From assembly GCA_022711195.1 (NCBI GenBank), contig JAKLFN010000141.1, positions 1 through 5,807 of the forward strand: a DNA stretch of 5,807 bases. The letters are read 5' to 3'. The stretch is from Bacteroidota bacterium. GTDB lineage: Bacteria > Bacteroidota > Bacteroidia > Bacteroidales > VadinHA17. The notes under the pieces were generated by a model. That model saw only the letters and a program-made list of their open reading frames with translations. It made no database searches and was not told the DNA's origin. Both the position numbers and the translations under genes were made by a program. Positions 1 to 5,765 of this stretch are shown piece by piece. Each line of letters begins with the position of its first letter. Within the stretch, counting starts at the first letter, position 1.

Positions 1-1
1 A

Positions 2-463
2 GCACCATATATGGGAGAAGATTCTGTCACGCCTTTTCTATCCTATGCTGATAAATGGGTTGTTCTGCTTGCCCTGACATCAAACAAGGGAGCAGATGAC
101 TTTCAGTATCACAACGAAGACGGCATTAAGCTTTTTGAAAGAGTACTGACCGTTTCCCGGAACTGGGGCTCAATCAATAATATGATGTATGTTGTCGGTG
201 CCACACGGGCCGAGATGCTTAAGGATATCAGGAAACTTGTTCCGGATCATTTCCTTCTCGTTCCTGGCGTGGGAGCCCAGGGTGGCAGTCTTGCCGAAGT
301 TGCAAAATACGGATTGACAAATAAATGCGGACTCCTGGTAAACTCGTCCCGCGGCATTATTTTTGCCGACAATACAGAAAATTTCGATAATGTAGCCGGT
401 GAAAAAGCAAGAGATATCCAGATTGAGATGGAAGGCTACCTGAAAGAGAGGAACCTTATTTAA
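2..463 (+). CDS. pyrF: Orotidine 5'-phosphate decarboxylase, C-terminal part (5' end outside window)
   Basis: This enzyme decarboxylates OMP to UMP, the last step of de novo pyrimidine synthesis, in the cytoplasm. The frame is open to the left edge and reads [13 protein letters not shown], so the ATG at 11 is internal and the true start lies upstream. About 153 codons are present, a little over half of the usual ~270 of the bacterial type 2 (Bacteroides/Mycobacterium-like) family. Visible family features are the GEDSVTPF segment, a VGATR strand end (nt 194-208), the phosphate-binding loop [10 protein letters not shown] (nt 257-286) and NSSRGIIF (about nt 341-364), whose Arg is expected to contact the substrate phosphate. 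The catalytic DxKxxD region should be in the missing N-terminal part. The stop is TAA at 461-463. No frameshift or missing loop is seen in the retained part. Family assignment is confident; the type 2 subgroup is inferred from the motif wording. Confidence 0.95.
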   Translation, partial: APYMGEDSVTPFLSYADKWVVLLALTSNKGADDFQYHNEDGIKLFERVLTVSRNWGSINNMMYVVGATRAEMLKDIRKLVPDHFLLVPGVGAQGGSLAEVAKYGLTNKCGLLVNSSRGIIFADNTENFDNVAGEKARDIQIEMEGYLKERNLI

Positions 464-537
464 TTAGTCTTGCTTCCGCTGCGCGGAACTGCGTCACTTC
501 GTTCCTTGAGTCTTGCAGTCTGAAGCGACTTGCTCCC
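464..537. other. pyrF-DUF2851 spacer with short hairpin and direct repeat
   Basis: Just after the pyrF stop, TTCCGC-TGC-GCGGAA (474-488) forms a perfect 6-bp stem with a 3-nt loop. No T-run follows it, so it is a poor intrinsic terminator, although it might slow exonucleases or help 3'-end formation. The octamer AGTCTTGC occurs twice (466-473 and 509-516). No open reading frame, tRNA-like fold or clear promoter is seen in this stretch. The composition is more repetitive than the flanking genes and leads straight into the 8-bp tandem repeat. Confidence 0.45.
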
Positions 538-569
538 TTTGCACCTTTGCACCTTTGCATCTTTTTTTG
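538..569 (+). repeat. 8-bp tandem repeat (TTTGCACC-like)
   Basis: Two exact copies of TTTGCACC (538-545 and 546-553) are followed by TTTGCATC (554-561) and a degenerate T-rich unit TTTTTTTG (562-569), all in the same 8-bp register. Each unit carries a TTTG, the core of the Bacteroidota -33 element, and the array directly abuts a -7-like TATCTTTA. The array may therefore be part of the promoter of the downstream gene. The repeat itself is read directly; its regulatory role is inferred. Confidence 0.7.
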
Positions 570-577
570 TATCTTTA
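546..577 (+). promoter_or_regulatory. Putative Bacteroidota promoter for the DUF2851 gene
   Basis: TTTG (546-549) and TATCTTTA (570-577) are separated by 20 nt, which fits the Bacteroidota TTTG-N17-23-TAnnTTTG layout except that the last base of the -7 box is A instead of G. The predicted transcription start lies about 20-25 nt before the ATG at 607. The -33 element sits inside the 8-bp tandem repeat. No sigma-70 style TTGACA/TATAAT pair was seen. Confidence 0.45.
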
Positions 578-606
578 TAGTTTCGCTGCTTTTATAACGT
601 GCTCCA

Positions 607-1929
607 ATGAAAGAGGAATTCCTGCATTACCTGTGGAAATACAGCCTGTTTGATGGCGATAAACTACTTGATAATCACGGAAATAAGATTTATGTTATAA
701 ATCCCGGCGAATATAACCGCGATTCAGGACCCGATTTTTTCAATGCACGGATAAAAACAGGGGGCATAGAGTGGGCAGGAAATATTGAATTACACATAAA
801 AGCTTCTGATTTCCTAAATCACCGTCATAACACTGATCCCTCATATGACAACCTGATCCTTCATGTTGTTGCCGAGAACGACAGGAAAGTTTTTAATTCT
901 CGCGGCGAAGAGCTCCCGACTGTTGTTCTTTCATTCGATCCACAGTTGTTTGAAAGATATACCTGTCTTGTCAATAATCCGTTTATAATAGCATGCCAGG
1001 AGGATATCAGGATCCTGGATACACTCCTTATCCGCAGCTGGCTGGGATATCTTGTTATAGAGAGATTACAGGGGAAAGCAGATTATATAATGAAAGAATA
1101 TGCTTCTACGGGCAACGACTGGGAAGAAACATTCTACAGGCTGCTTTCGCGATATTTTGGTTTCAGGGTAAATACAGAGCCTTTTGGGATGCTGGCCTCT
1201 GCACTTCCTTTCAGGATCATAAGGAAGCATTCCGATAATATCTTCCAGATCGAAGCTTTGCTGTTCGGCACCGCTGGCATGCTCGACGAGGGGCTCTTCA
1301 GGGAGGCAGTGAATGACAATTATTTCCTTGCTTTGATAAAGGAGTATAAAATTCTTTCGGCAAAATATTCTCTGAAACCCCTGCATGGATGGATATGGAA
1401 GTTTGCGAGACTTCGTCCTGCAAATTTCCCTACAATCAGGATCTCGCAGCTGGCGGCAATGTTGTCGGTAACAGGAGGTCTTTTTTCCAGGACACTAGAA
1501 TCGTCTGATATAACGTCACTGCGGAGTCTCTTTGAAGTCAGGGCGTCGGAATACTGGAACTCTCATTTTGTTTTTGGCAGGAAAGGCAGAAGTATGCCTA
1601 AATGTTCAGGTTCGCAGGCTGCTGACATTCTGCTTATTAACGCTGTTATTCCTTTATTGTTTGTTTATGGCAAGAGCAGGGATTCAGGGTTGATATGCGA
1701 AAGGGCGCTCTCTTTCCTTGAAGATATAGGTCCGGAGGATAATTCGATTATCAGGGAATGGCAGAGATCAGGGCTTATTGCCGATTCGGCTTTCAGCTCC
1801 CAGGCCCTGCTACAGCTGAGGAACGAGTATTGTAAGAGGAGGAGGTGTCTCGAATGCCGTATAGGGGCAAAGTTGATAGGCATGGGGAAAGATCTCAGGC
1901 GTGAGGATGAGCTGATGCTGGAGCCTTGA
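607..1929 (+). CDS. DUF2851 family protein, function unknown
   Basis: This is a 440-residue protein that I recognise as DUF2851 from its N-terminus (MKEEFLHYLWKY) and the GPDFFNARI ... WAGNIELHIKASDF ... YDNLILHVV core. The family is found mainly in Bacteroidota and has no established function that I know of. There is no signal peptide or membrane segment, so it is probably cytoplasmic. Visible features are a conserved-looking core at about residues 38-90 with P42-D43, E61-L-H63-I-K65, H72, H74 and H86; a largely helical middle and C-terminal part; and a C-terminal Cys cluster C409-x4-C414-x2-C417, with C120 and C130 further upstream. The PD...ELHIK layout resembles a PD-(D/E)xK nuclease core and the Cys cluster resembles a metal or Fe-S site; both readings are inference. 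The ATG at 607 was chosen because the protein begins as family members do; there is no Shine-Dalgarno. The stop is TGA. It appears to be monocistronic, preceded by a putative promoter. Confidence 0.88.
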   Translation: MKEEFLHYLWKYSLFDGDKLLDNHGNKIYVINPGEYNRDSGPDFFNARIKTGGIEWAGNIELHIKASDFLNHRHNTDPSYDNLILHVVAENDRKVFNSRGEELPTVVLSFDPQLFERYTCLVNNPFIIACQEDIRILDTLLIRSWLGYLVIERLQGKADYIMKEYASTGNDWEETFYRLLSRYFGFRVNTEPFGMLASALPFRIIRKHSDNIFQIEALLFGTAGMLDEGLFREAVNDNYFLALIKEYKILSAKYSLKPLHGWIWKFARLRPANFPTIRISQLAAMLSVTGGLFSRTLESSDITSLRSLFEVRASEYWNSHFVFGRKGRSMPKCSGSQAADILLINAVIPLLFVYGKSRDSGLICERALSFLEDIGPEDNSIIREWQRSGLIADSAFSSQALLQLRNEYCKRRRCLECRIGAKLIGMGKDLRREDELMLEP

Positions 1930-1933
1930 GGAA

Positions 1934-1996
1934 GACAAAAGATCAAAGACAAAAGACAAAAGACAAAAGACCAAAGACCAAAGATAAAAGATAAAA
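1934..1996 (+). repeat. 7-bp tandem repeat array, nine units (GAYMAAA)
   Basis: Nine heptamers lie end to end: GACAAAA, GATCAAA, GACAAAA three times, GACCAAA twice and GATAAAA twice. Every unit fits the consensus GA[CT][AC]AAA, with variation only at positions 3 and 4. The array begins 4 nt after the DUF2851 stop codon and ends in a purine-rich GAGGGGAG. The strand is strongly A-rich, so on the transcript it would be unstructured. Identical neighbouring units (three, two, two) suggest growth by slippage. It has no coding frame. Its function is unknown; such heptamer tracts occur between genes in various bacteria. Confidence 0.9.
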
Positions 1997-2120
1997 GAGG
2001 GGAGCCAGAGGGGTTCGGTTTTGACGAATGATCGAATTTGTTTGATTAACAGTCGGATATTTACACCGGTTTACGCAACGTTTGGTACTATTCTTGCGTC
2101 TTTTATATAGAACAAAAGCA

Positions 2121-2150
2121 ATTTTCAGAAGGCTGGTACGTTCTGAAAAT
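2121..2150. repeat. Perfect 10-bp inverted repeat
   Basis: ATTTTCAGAA (2121-2130) and TTCTGAAAAT (2141-2150) are exact reverse complements separated by a 10-nt spacer, GGCTGGTACG. On RNA this would be a 10-bp hairpin; on DNA it is a dyad of about 30 bp suitable for a dimeric regulator. It lies 40 nt upstream of the rpsO -33 element. No T-run follows directly (the nearest is about 20 nt away), so it is not a standard terminator. The role is undetermined: it could be an operator, the end of an unseen transcript, or a mobile-element remnant. Confidence 0.6.
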
Positions 2151-2189
2151 GAAGTAACAGTGTAATAATTTTAATTTTTTTTCAAATTG

Positions 2190-2222
2190 TTTGATTTTTT
2201 ACATAAAAAAGCCTTATTTTTG
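2190..2222 (+). promoter_or_regulatory. rpsO promoter (TTTG-N21-TATTTTTG)
   Basis: TTTG at 2190-2193 and TATTTTTG at 2215-2222 exactly match the Bacteroidota -33/-7 consensus, with a 21-nt spacer in the accepted range. They lie in a very A/T-rich region about 57 nt upstream of the rpsO ATG, which predicts a 5' leader of roughly 50 nt. This also shows that the upstream in-frame codons from 2187 are not translated, since the promoter lies inside them. Confidence 0.75.
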
Positions 2223-2229
2223 CGTTCCA

Positions 2230-2263
2230 AAATTGGAGACTCAATTTATTTGTTGATAAACAA
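2230..2263 (+). promoter_or_regulatory. rpsO 5' leader with two small hairpins
   Basis: AAATTG-GAGACT-CAATTT (2230-2247) and TTGTT-GATA-AACAA (2250-2263) form adjacent stem-loops of 6 and 5 bp in the predicted leader, ending 16 nt before the start codon. S15 represses its own mRNA through leader structures in several bacterial groups, and those structures differ between lineages, so this is a candidate autoregulatory site. The stems are A/U-rich and weak, and I cannot identify a known S15-binding motif. The ribosome-binding region shows only a weak TAAGAGA just before the ATG. Confidence 0.3.
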
Positions 2264-2279
2264 TATTTTAGTAAGAGAC

Positions 2280-2549
2280 ATGTATTTAACATCAGAAAAA
2301 AAGCAGGAGTTATTCAAGTCATTCGGAACGTCTGAAATTGATACCGGTACCGCAGAAGGACAGATAGCCCTTTTCTCGTACAGGATAAACCATCTTACCG
2401 AGCATCTTAAAAAGAACAAGAACGACTTCAGCACCCAGCAGGCCCTTGTGAAGCTTGTAGGGAAAAGAAGAAGGCTCCTTGACTACCTCAGGGTAAAGGA
2501 TATAGGTCGCTATCGCGAAATCATAAAAGCACTGAAATTACGTAAGTAA
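2280..2549 (+). CDS. rpsO: 30S ribosomal protein S15
   Basis: This is a primary-binding protein of the 30S platform; it contacts the 16S rRNA central-domain three-way junction and takes part in bridges to the 50S subunit. The protein is 89 residues, the same length as E. coli S15, and family blocks are present throughout: DTGTAEGQIA (21-30), INHLTEHLK (36-44), the LVGKRRRLLDYL helix (59-70), and the basic end LKLRK. The start at 2280 was chosen because MYLTSEKKQE matches Bacteroidota S15 N-termini; an in-frame ATG at 2187 would add 31 residues and overlap the promoter. The gene has its own strong promoter and ends 4 nt before a strong terminator. It is followed by pnp, an order conserved in many bacteria. 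Autoregulation by S15 is plausible but not shown here. Confidence 0.97.
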   Translation: MYLTSEKKQELFKSFGTSEIDTGTAEGQIALFSYRINHLTEHLKKNKNDFSTQQALVKLVGKRRRLLDYLRVKDIGRYREIIKALKLRK

Positions 2550-2553
2550 GGGG

Positions 2554-2580
2554 AAAAGGCAATTTTGAATTGCCTTTTTT
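2554..2580 (+). terminator. Intrinsic terminator after rpsO
   Basis: AAAAGGCAATT (2554-2564), loop TTG (2565-2567) and AATTGCCTTTT (2568-2578) form a perfect 11-bp stem that runs into a T-run at 2575-2580. It starts 4 nt after the rpsO stop codon. The A-tract before the stem mirrors the T-run, so it might also act on the opposite strand. It should uncouple most rpsO transcription from pnp, leaving pnp dependent on read-through or its own promoter. Confidence 0.9.
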
Positions 2581-2607
2581 CGTACTATTTTTATACCTGT
2601 AATTTCG
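2578..2607 (+). promoter_or_regulatory. Possible weak pnp promoter
   Basis: TAATTTCG (2600-2607) differs by one base from TAnnTTTG, and a TTTC (2578-2581), one base off TTTG, lies 18 nt upstream. The ATG of pnp follows 25 nt later. Both boxes are imperfect and the -33 overlaps the rpsO terminator's T-run. It is listed because the strong terminator makes some pnp promoter likely. Confidence 0.3.
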
Positions 2608-2632
2608 AAAATCATCATTTATATAAAAATCA

Positions 2633-4795
2633 ATGTTTAAAGTAAAAGAAAAAACTATTGATCTCGGCGACGGGAGACAAATAGTATTGGAAACAGGAAG
2701 ACTCGCCAGACAGGCTGACGGGGCTGTCCTTTTAAAAATGGGAAAAACAATGCTGCTGGCAACGGTTGTCTCAGCAAAAGAGGCTAAGGAAGATACCGAC
2801 TTCATGCCTCTCTCTGTCGAATACAAGGAGAAATATGCATCATCAGGCCGGTTTCCCGGCGGATTCCTGAAAAGGGAAGCAAGACCTTCAGATTACGAGA
2901 TTCTCATTTCGAGGCTGGTAGACAGGGCTCTGCGTCCGCTGTTCCCTGCCGATTATCATGCCGAAACATTTGTAACAATAAACCTCATATCTGCCGATAC
3001 TGATATTATTCCTGATGCTCTTGCAGGCCTTGCAGCCTCAGCAGCGCTGGCAGTATCGGATATACCTTTTAACGGCCCCATTTCGGAAGTCAGGGTGGCT
3101 CGTATTAACGGCCAGTTTATTGTCAATCCTACAGCTACCCAGCTGAAAGAAGCAGATATTGACCTTATGGTGGGTGCCACCTACGACAATATCCTTATGG
3201 TGGAAGGAGAGATGAAGGAGGTATCTGAAGAAGAGATGCTCCAGGCGCTAAAGGTCGCACATGAAGCTATAAAGGTACATTGCAGGGCACAGATTGAATT
3301 TGCCCAGGAACTAGGCACCACTGCCAAGCGCACATATTGTCATGAGGTTAACGACGAGGAACTGAGGAAGAAAGTATGGGCTGAAACTTATGATAAATGC
3401 TACCTGGTGGCAAAGAATTCAGCTGCCAAACATAACAGGCAGGAAGCTTTCGATTCAGTGGTAACAGAATTCCTTGCACAGTATAAGGAGGAAGATAATG
3501 TAAATGAGGCTCTTGTAAAAAGATATTATCACGATGTTCTCAAGGAGGCAGCCAGAAGGCTTGTTCTCGACGAGCAGCAGCGTCTCGATGGCAGGAAGCC
3601 GGATGAAATACGACCTATAGAGTGTGAGATCGATCCCCTTCCTGCAACACACGGATCTGCGCTATTCACCCGTGGTGAAACGCAGTCACTGACAACAGTT
3701 ACCCTGGGTACTAAACTCGATGAGAAGATCATTGATGAAGTGCTGAACCAGGGCACCGAGAAATTTACTCTTCACTATAATTTTCCGCCATTTGCAACAG
3801 GCGAGGCAAAAGCTGCCCGCGGGATCAGCAGAAGGGAAATTGGACATGGGAACCTTGCTCACAGGGCATTGAAGAAGATGATGCCTCCGGAAACGGAAAA
3901 TCCTTATGCAGTGAGGGTTGTTTCCGACATCCTTGAGTCGAACGGATCGTCGTCGATGGCTACCGTATGCGCCGGAACACTTGCTCTTATGGATGCAGGG
4001 ATACAGCTCAGAAAACCGGTTTCCGGAATTGCTATGGGACTCATAACCGACAAAGACAATACGAAATATGCCATTCTCTCCGATATCCTTGGCGACGAGG
4101 ATCATCTCGGTGATATGGACTTCAAGGTCGCAGGCACCCGCGACGGAATAACTGCAACACAGATGGACATAAAAGTGGATGGTCTCTCTTTTGAGATACT
4201 GGCAAAAGCGCTTGCCCAGGCTAAAGCCGGACGTCTGCATATTCTTGGTATTATGACTAAGACCATCGCCGAACCACGTCCTGAACTCAAGCCTCATGCA
4301 CCAAGGATAGAAATGCTTTCGATACCGAAAGATATGATCGGTGCCCTGATCGGTCCGGGCGGAAAAGTAATCCAGGAGATACAGCGCGAAACAGGCGCCA
4401 CCATCGTTGTTGAAGAAGTTGACGGACGTGGTGATGTAAATGTATATGGCGAAAACAAGGAGATCATTACTGCTGCTGTTGACTGGATAAAGAAAATTGT
4501 TGCAGTTCCTGAAGTAGGTCAGGTTTACAGGGGAAAGGTCAAGACGATTGTTCAGTTTGGAGCATTCGTGGAAATACTTCCCAATAAAGATGGGCTGCTC
4601 CATATTTCTGAAATAGACTGGAAAAAAGTTGCAACCGTTGAAGATGTACTGAAGGTTGGCGACGAAATAGAAGTCAAGCTTATCGAAGTTGACCCTAAAA
4701 CAGGCAAACTGAAACTCTCCAGGAAGGTTCTTCTGCCCAGGCCACCAAAAGAGGAACATGGCCATGGACCGGGAAAGAAAGAAGAGAATAAATAG
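2633..4795 (+). CDS. pnp: Polynucleotide phosphorylase (polyribonucleotide nucleotidyltransferase)
   Basis: PNPase degrades RNA 3' to 5' by phosphorolysis, releasing nucleoside diphosphates, and can run in reverse to add tails; it acts in the cytoplasm as a ring-shaped trimer. The 720-residue protein has the full family layout: first RNase PH domain (about 10-145), all-helical linker (about 240-315), second RNase PH domain (about 320-545), KH domain (about 556-620, GPGG loop 574-577) and S1 domain (about 627-697). Expected catalytic residues are intact in the second RNase PH domain: R400-R401 in SRREIGHG, serines 439-441 in SNGSSSMA, and D490, D496 and K498 in [11 protein letters not shown]. 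The tail after S1 (about 701-720) is short, charged and His/Gly/Lys-rich. The start is the first in-frame ATG after the terminator and fits the usual N-terminus (KTIDLGDGR); there is no Shine-Dalgarno. It follows rpsO as in many bacteria. The stop is TAG. Confidence 0.98.
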   Translation: MFKVKEKTIDLGDGRQIVLETGRLARQADGAVLLKMGKTMLLATVVSAKEAKEDTDFMPLSVEYKEKYASSGRFPGGFLKREARPSDYEILISRLVDRALRPLFPADYHAETFVTINLISADTDIIPDALAGLAASAALAVSDIPFNGPISEVRVARINGQFIVNPTATQLKEADIDLMVGATYDNILMVEGEMKEVSEEEMLQALKVAHEAIKVHCRAQIEFAQELGTTAKRTYCHEVNDEELRKKVWAETYDKCYLVAKNSAAKHNRQEAFDSVVTEFLAQYKEEDNVNEALVKRYYHDVLKEAARRLVLDEQQRLDGRKPDEIRPIECEIDPLPATHGSALFTRGETQSLTTVTLGTKLDEKIIDEVLNQGTEKFTLHYNFPPFATGEAKAARGISRREIGHGNLAHRALKKMMPPETENPYAVRVVSDILESNGSSSMATVCAGTLALMDAGIQLRKPVSGIAMGLITDKDNTKYAILSDILGDEDHLGDMDFKVAGTRDGITATQMDIKVDGLSFEILAKALAQAKAGRLHILGIMTKTIAEPRPELKPHAPRIEMLSIPKDMIGALIGPGGKVIQEIQRETGATIVVEEVDGRGDVNVYGENKEIITAAVDWIKKIVAVPEVGQVYRGKVKTIVQFGAFVEILPNKDGLLHISEIDWKKVATVEDVLKVGDEIEVKLIEVDPKTGKLKLSRKVLLPRPPKEEHGHGPGKKEENK

Positions 4796-4842
4796 CAGGA
4801 CCTGGTTACAAATCCGCTTCAGGATAAGTAATAAAATTTATG

Positions 4843-5000
4843 AAGAGGACGTCTCAAAAGGTGAGATCCATTAACCGCTAAAGTCGCTAAGGATTAACGC
4901 TAAGGCCGCAATGTATTGATGTTCATTGATTTTTCTTTGCGCCATTTGCGTATTCTCTCTGGTACTTTGCGGTTAAAAGAGACTTTTGAGACATCCTCTT
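4843..5000. repeat. MITE-like inverted-repeat element (~158 bp), no coding capacity
   Basis: The ends AAGAGGACGTCTCAAAAG (4843-4860) and CTTTTGAGACATCCTCTT (4983-5000) are inverted copies matching at 17 of 18 positions. Just inside, TTAACCGCTAAAG (4871-4883) pairs with CTTTGCGGTTAA (4965-4976) with one extra base. Further in are degenerate CGCTAAG/CGCAAAG-type units on the left and their complements (CTTTGCG, ATTTGCG) on the right. No ORF is inside and no clear target-site duplication is visible. This looks like a non-autonomous transposable element or a dispersed intergenic repeat of Bacteroidota. Because seven Ts follow the right arm (4999-5005), the folded transcript could also end pnp messages; no other terminator is seen after pnp. 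Confidence 0.75.
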
Positions 5001-5018
5001 TTTTTATTTTTGTTACCT

Positions 5019-5049
5019 TTTGCAAATAGCATTTCAATTTCTAAATTTG
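5019..5049 (+). promoter_or_regulatory. Promoter of the deoxynucleoside kinase gene (TTTG-N19-TAAATTTG)
   Basis: TTTG at 5019-5022 and TAAATTTG at 5042-5049 match both Bacteroidota promoter boxes exactly with a 19-nt spacer. The start codon lies 27 nt after the -7 box, giving a short leader. The promoter begins about 20 nt beyond the right end of the inverted-repeat element, so the kinase gene is probably transcribed independently of pnp. Confidence 0.75.
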
Positions 5050-5076
5050 GTTAACTGAAAATGCCGGCGGAAAGGG

Positions 5077-5718
5077 ATGAAAATAAAATATAATTATGTT
5101 GTAATTGAGGGCAATATAGGGGCTGGTAAAACCACCCTGGCCACAAAAATCTCTGAACAGTTCAATGCCCGCCTCATCCTGGAGCACTTTGCCGACAATC
5201 CTTTTCTCCCGAAATTCTACAGCGATCCTGAAAAGTATTCATTTCCACTCGAGCTCTCATTTCTTGCAAGCCGGTACAAACAGCTGAAGGAAGAGCTTGT
5301 TCCTCAGGATCTTTTCAGCGCCTTTACTGTTGCCGACTATTATTTCATGAAATCGCTTGTATTTGCCGCCTCAACCCTTGAGGGTGACGAGTATAATCTT
5401 TACAGGCAGATCTTTTATATCATCTACGGATCATTACCGCGTCCGGATATATTTGTATACCTGCATCTTAGTACTGACAGGCTTCTTCAGAACATCGGTA
5501 AACGCGGCAGGAATTATGAGCAATCGATAACAAAGGAATACTTACAGAAAGTACAGGACAGTTATTTCACCTTTTTCAGGCAAAACCCTGACAACAAATA
5601 CCTGGTCATAGATATCGAAAACATTGATTTTGTTGCCAATGAGAATCACTACCGGAAACTCATCGATACCATCTTCTATGATGACTATCCGACCGGTATT
5701 AATATGCTGATTTTATAA
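5077..5718 (+). CDS. Deoxynucleoside kinase (dNK/dGK/dAK family)
   Basis: This family phosphorylates deoxynucleosides to 5'-monophosphates with ATP or another NTP, a nucleotide salvage step in the cytoplasm. The 213-residue protein has a P-loop GNIGAGKTT (12-20) after a hydrophobic strand, a likely catalytic Glu36 in ILEHFADNPFL, and an Arg-rich LID segment GKRGRNYEQ (141-149). It ends with the YPTGIN...IL tail that I associate with Bacteroidota members. The position where many family members carry a D/E-R-S motif reads VADYYFMKSLVFA (85-97) and has no Arg. Substrate preference (dG, dA, dC or dT) cannot be read from this. The start at 5077 lies a few bases before the P-loop strand, as usual; GGCGGAAAGGG directly precedes it and offers a fair ribosome-binding site. 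It has its own promoter. Thymidylate kinase is less likely given the motifs. Confidence 0.9.
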   Translation: MKIKYNYVVIEGNIGAGKTTLATKISEQFNARLILEHFADNPFLPKFYSDPEKYSFPLELSFLASRYKQLKEELVPQDLFSAFTVADYYFMKSLVFAASTLEGDEYNLYRQIFYIIYGSLPRPDIFVYLHLSTDRLLQNIGKRGRNYEQSITKEYLQKVQDSYFTFFRQNPDNKYLVIDIENIDFVANENHYRKLIDTIFYDDYPTGINMLIL

Positions 5719-5731
5719 ATATTTTGTGTAA

Positions 5732-5765
5732 TTTGCCTGATTATCGTTCAATTTTTTTAGATTTG
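5732..5765 (+). promoter_or_regulatory. Probable promoter of the next gene (TTTG-N22-TAGATTTG)
   Basis: TTTG (5732-5735) and TAGATTTG (5758-5765) match the Bacteroidota boxes with a 22-nt spacer, near the upper end of the usual range. The window ends 42 nt later in an A-rich stretch without a start codon in clear context, so the gene it serves lies outside. No terminator hairpin is evident between the kinase stop and this site. Confidence 0.5.

Larger units (their letters stand above)
1930..2189. other. Non-coding region upstream of rpsO
   Basis: The gap between the DUF2851 stop and the rpsO start is 350 bp; this part lies before the rpsO promoter. It contains the 7-bp tandem repeat array (1934-1996), a weak 6-bp inverted pair ACGCAA/TTGCGT (2073-2078 and 2094-2099) followed by a short T-run, the perfect 10-bp inverted repeat at 2121-2150, and an A/T-rich stretch at about 2161-2189. 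No plausible open reading frame with a start, no tRNA-like fold and no recognisable riboswitch was found. Confidence 0.6.

Noticed and set aside
464..606. tRNA or small RNA gene in the pyrF-DUF2851 gap
   Set aside because: No cloverleaf arms or TTCGA-type T-loop could be fitted, and the segment is made of short repeats and one 6-bp hairpin.
993..1386. Overlapping open frames on both strands inside the DUF2851 gene
   Set aside because: They have no homology I recognise and no start signals, and they overlap a gene whose family is clear from its N-terminal region.
1934..1996. CRISPR array
   Set aside because: The repeats are 7 bp long with no spacers between them, so this is a simple tandem repeat.
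2070..2100. Possible promoter (TTTA / TATTCTTG) and weak ACGCAA/TTGCGT hairpin
   Set aside because: The spacing is only 15 nt, both boxes are imperfect, and the 6-bp stem has a 15-nt loop; no ORF follows until rpsO, which has a far better promoter.
2187..2279. 31-codon N-terminal extension of S15
   Set aside because: The extension covers the promoter boxes (2190-2222) and the leader, and S15 proteins begin at the MYLTSEKK position; the ATG at 2280 gives the standard 89 residues.
2521..2826. Antisense frame spanning the rpsO end, the gap and the pnp start
   Set aside because: It crosses the intrinsic terminator and two real genes, and its translation is low-complexity with no recognisable domain.
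3686..4765. Long antisense open frame (359 codons) on the - strand inside pnp
   Set aside because: It lies wholly within the clearly conserved pnp gene, its translation is Phe/Cys/Asn/Arg-rich without family motifs, and no promoter or ribosome-binding site is evident. It is a shadow of pnp codon usage.
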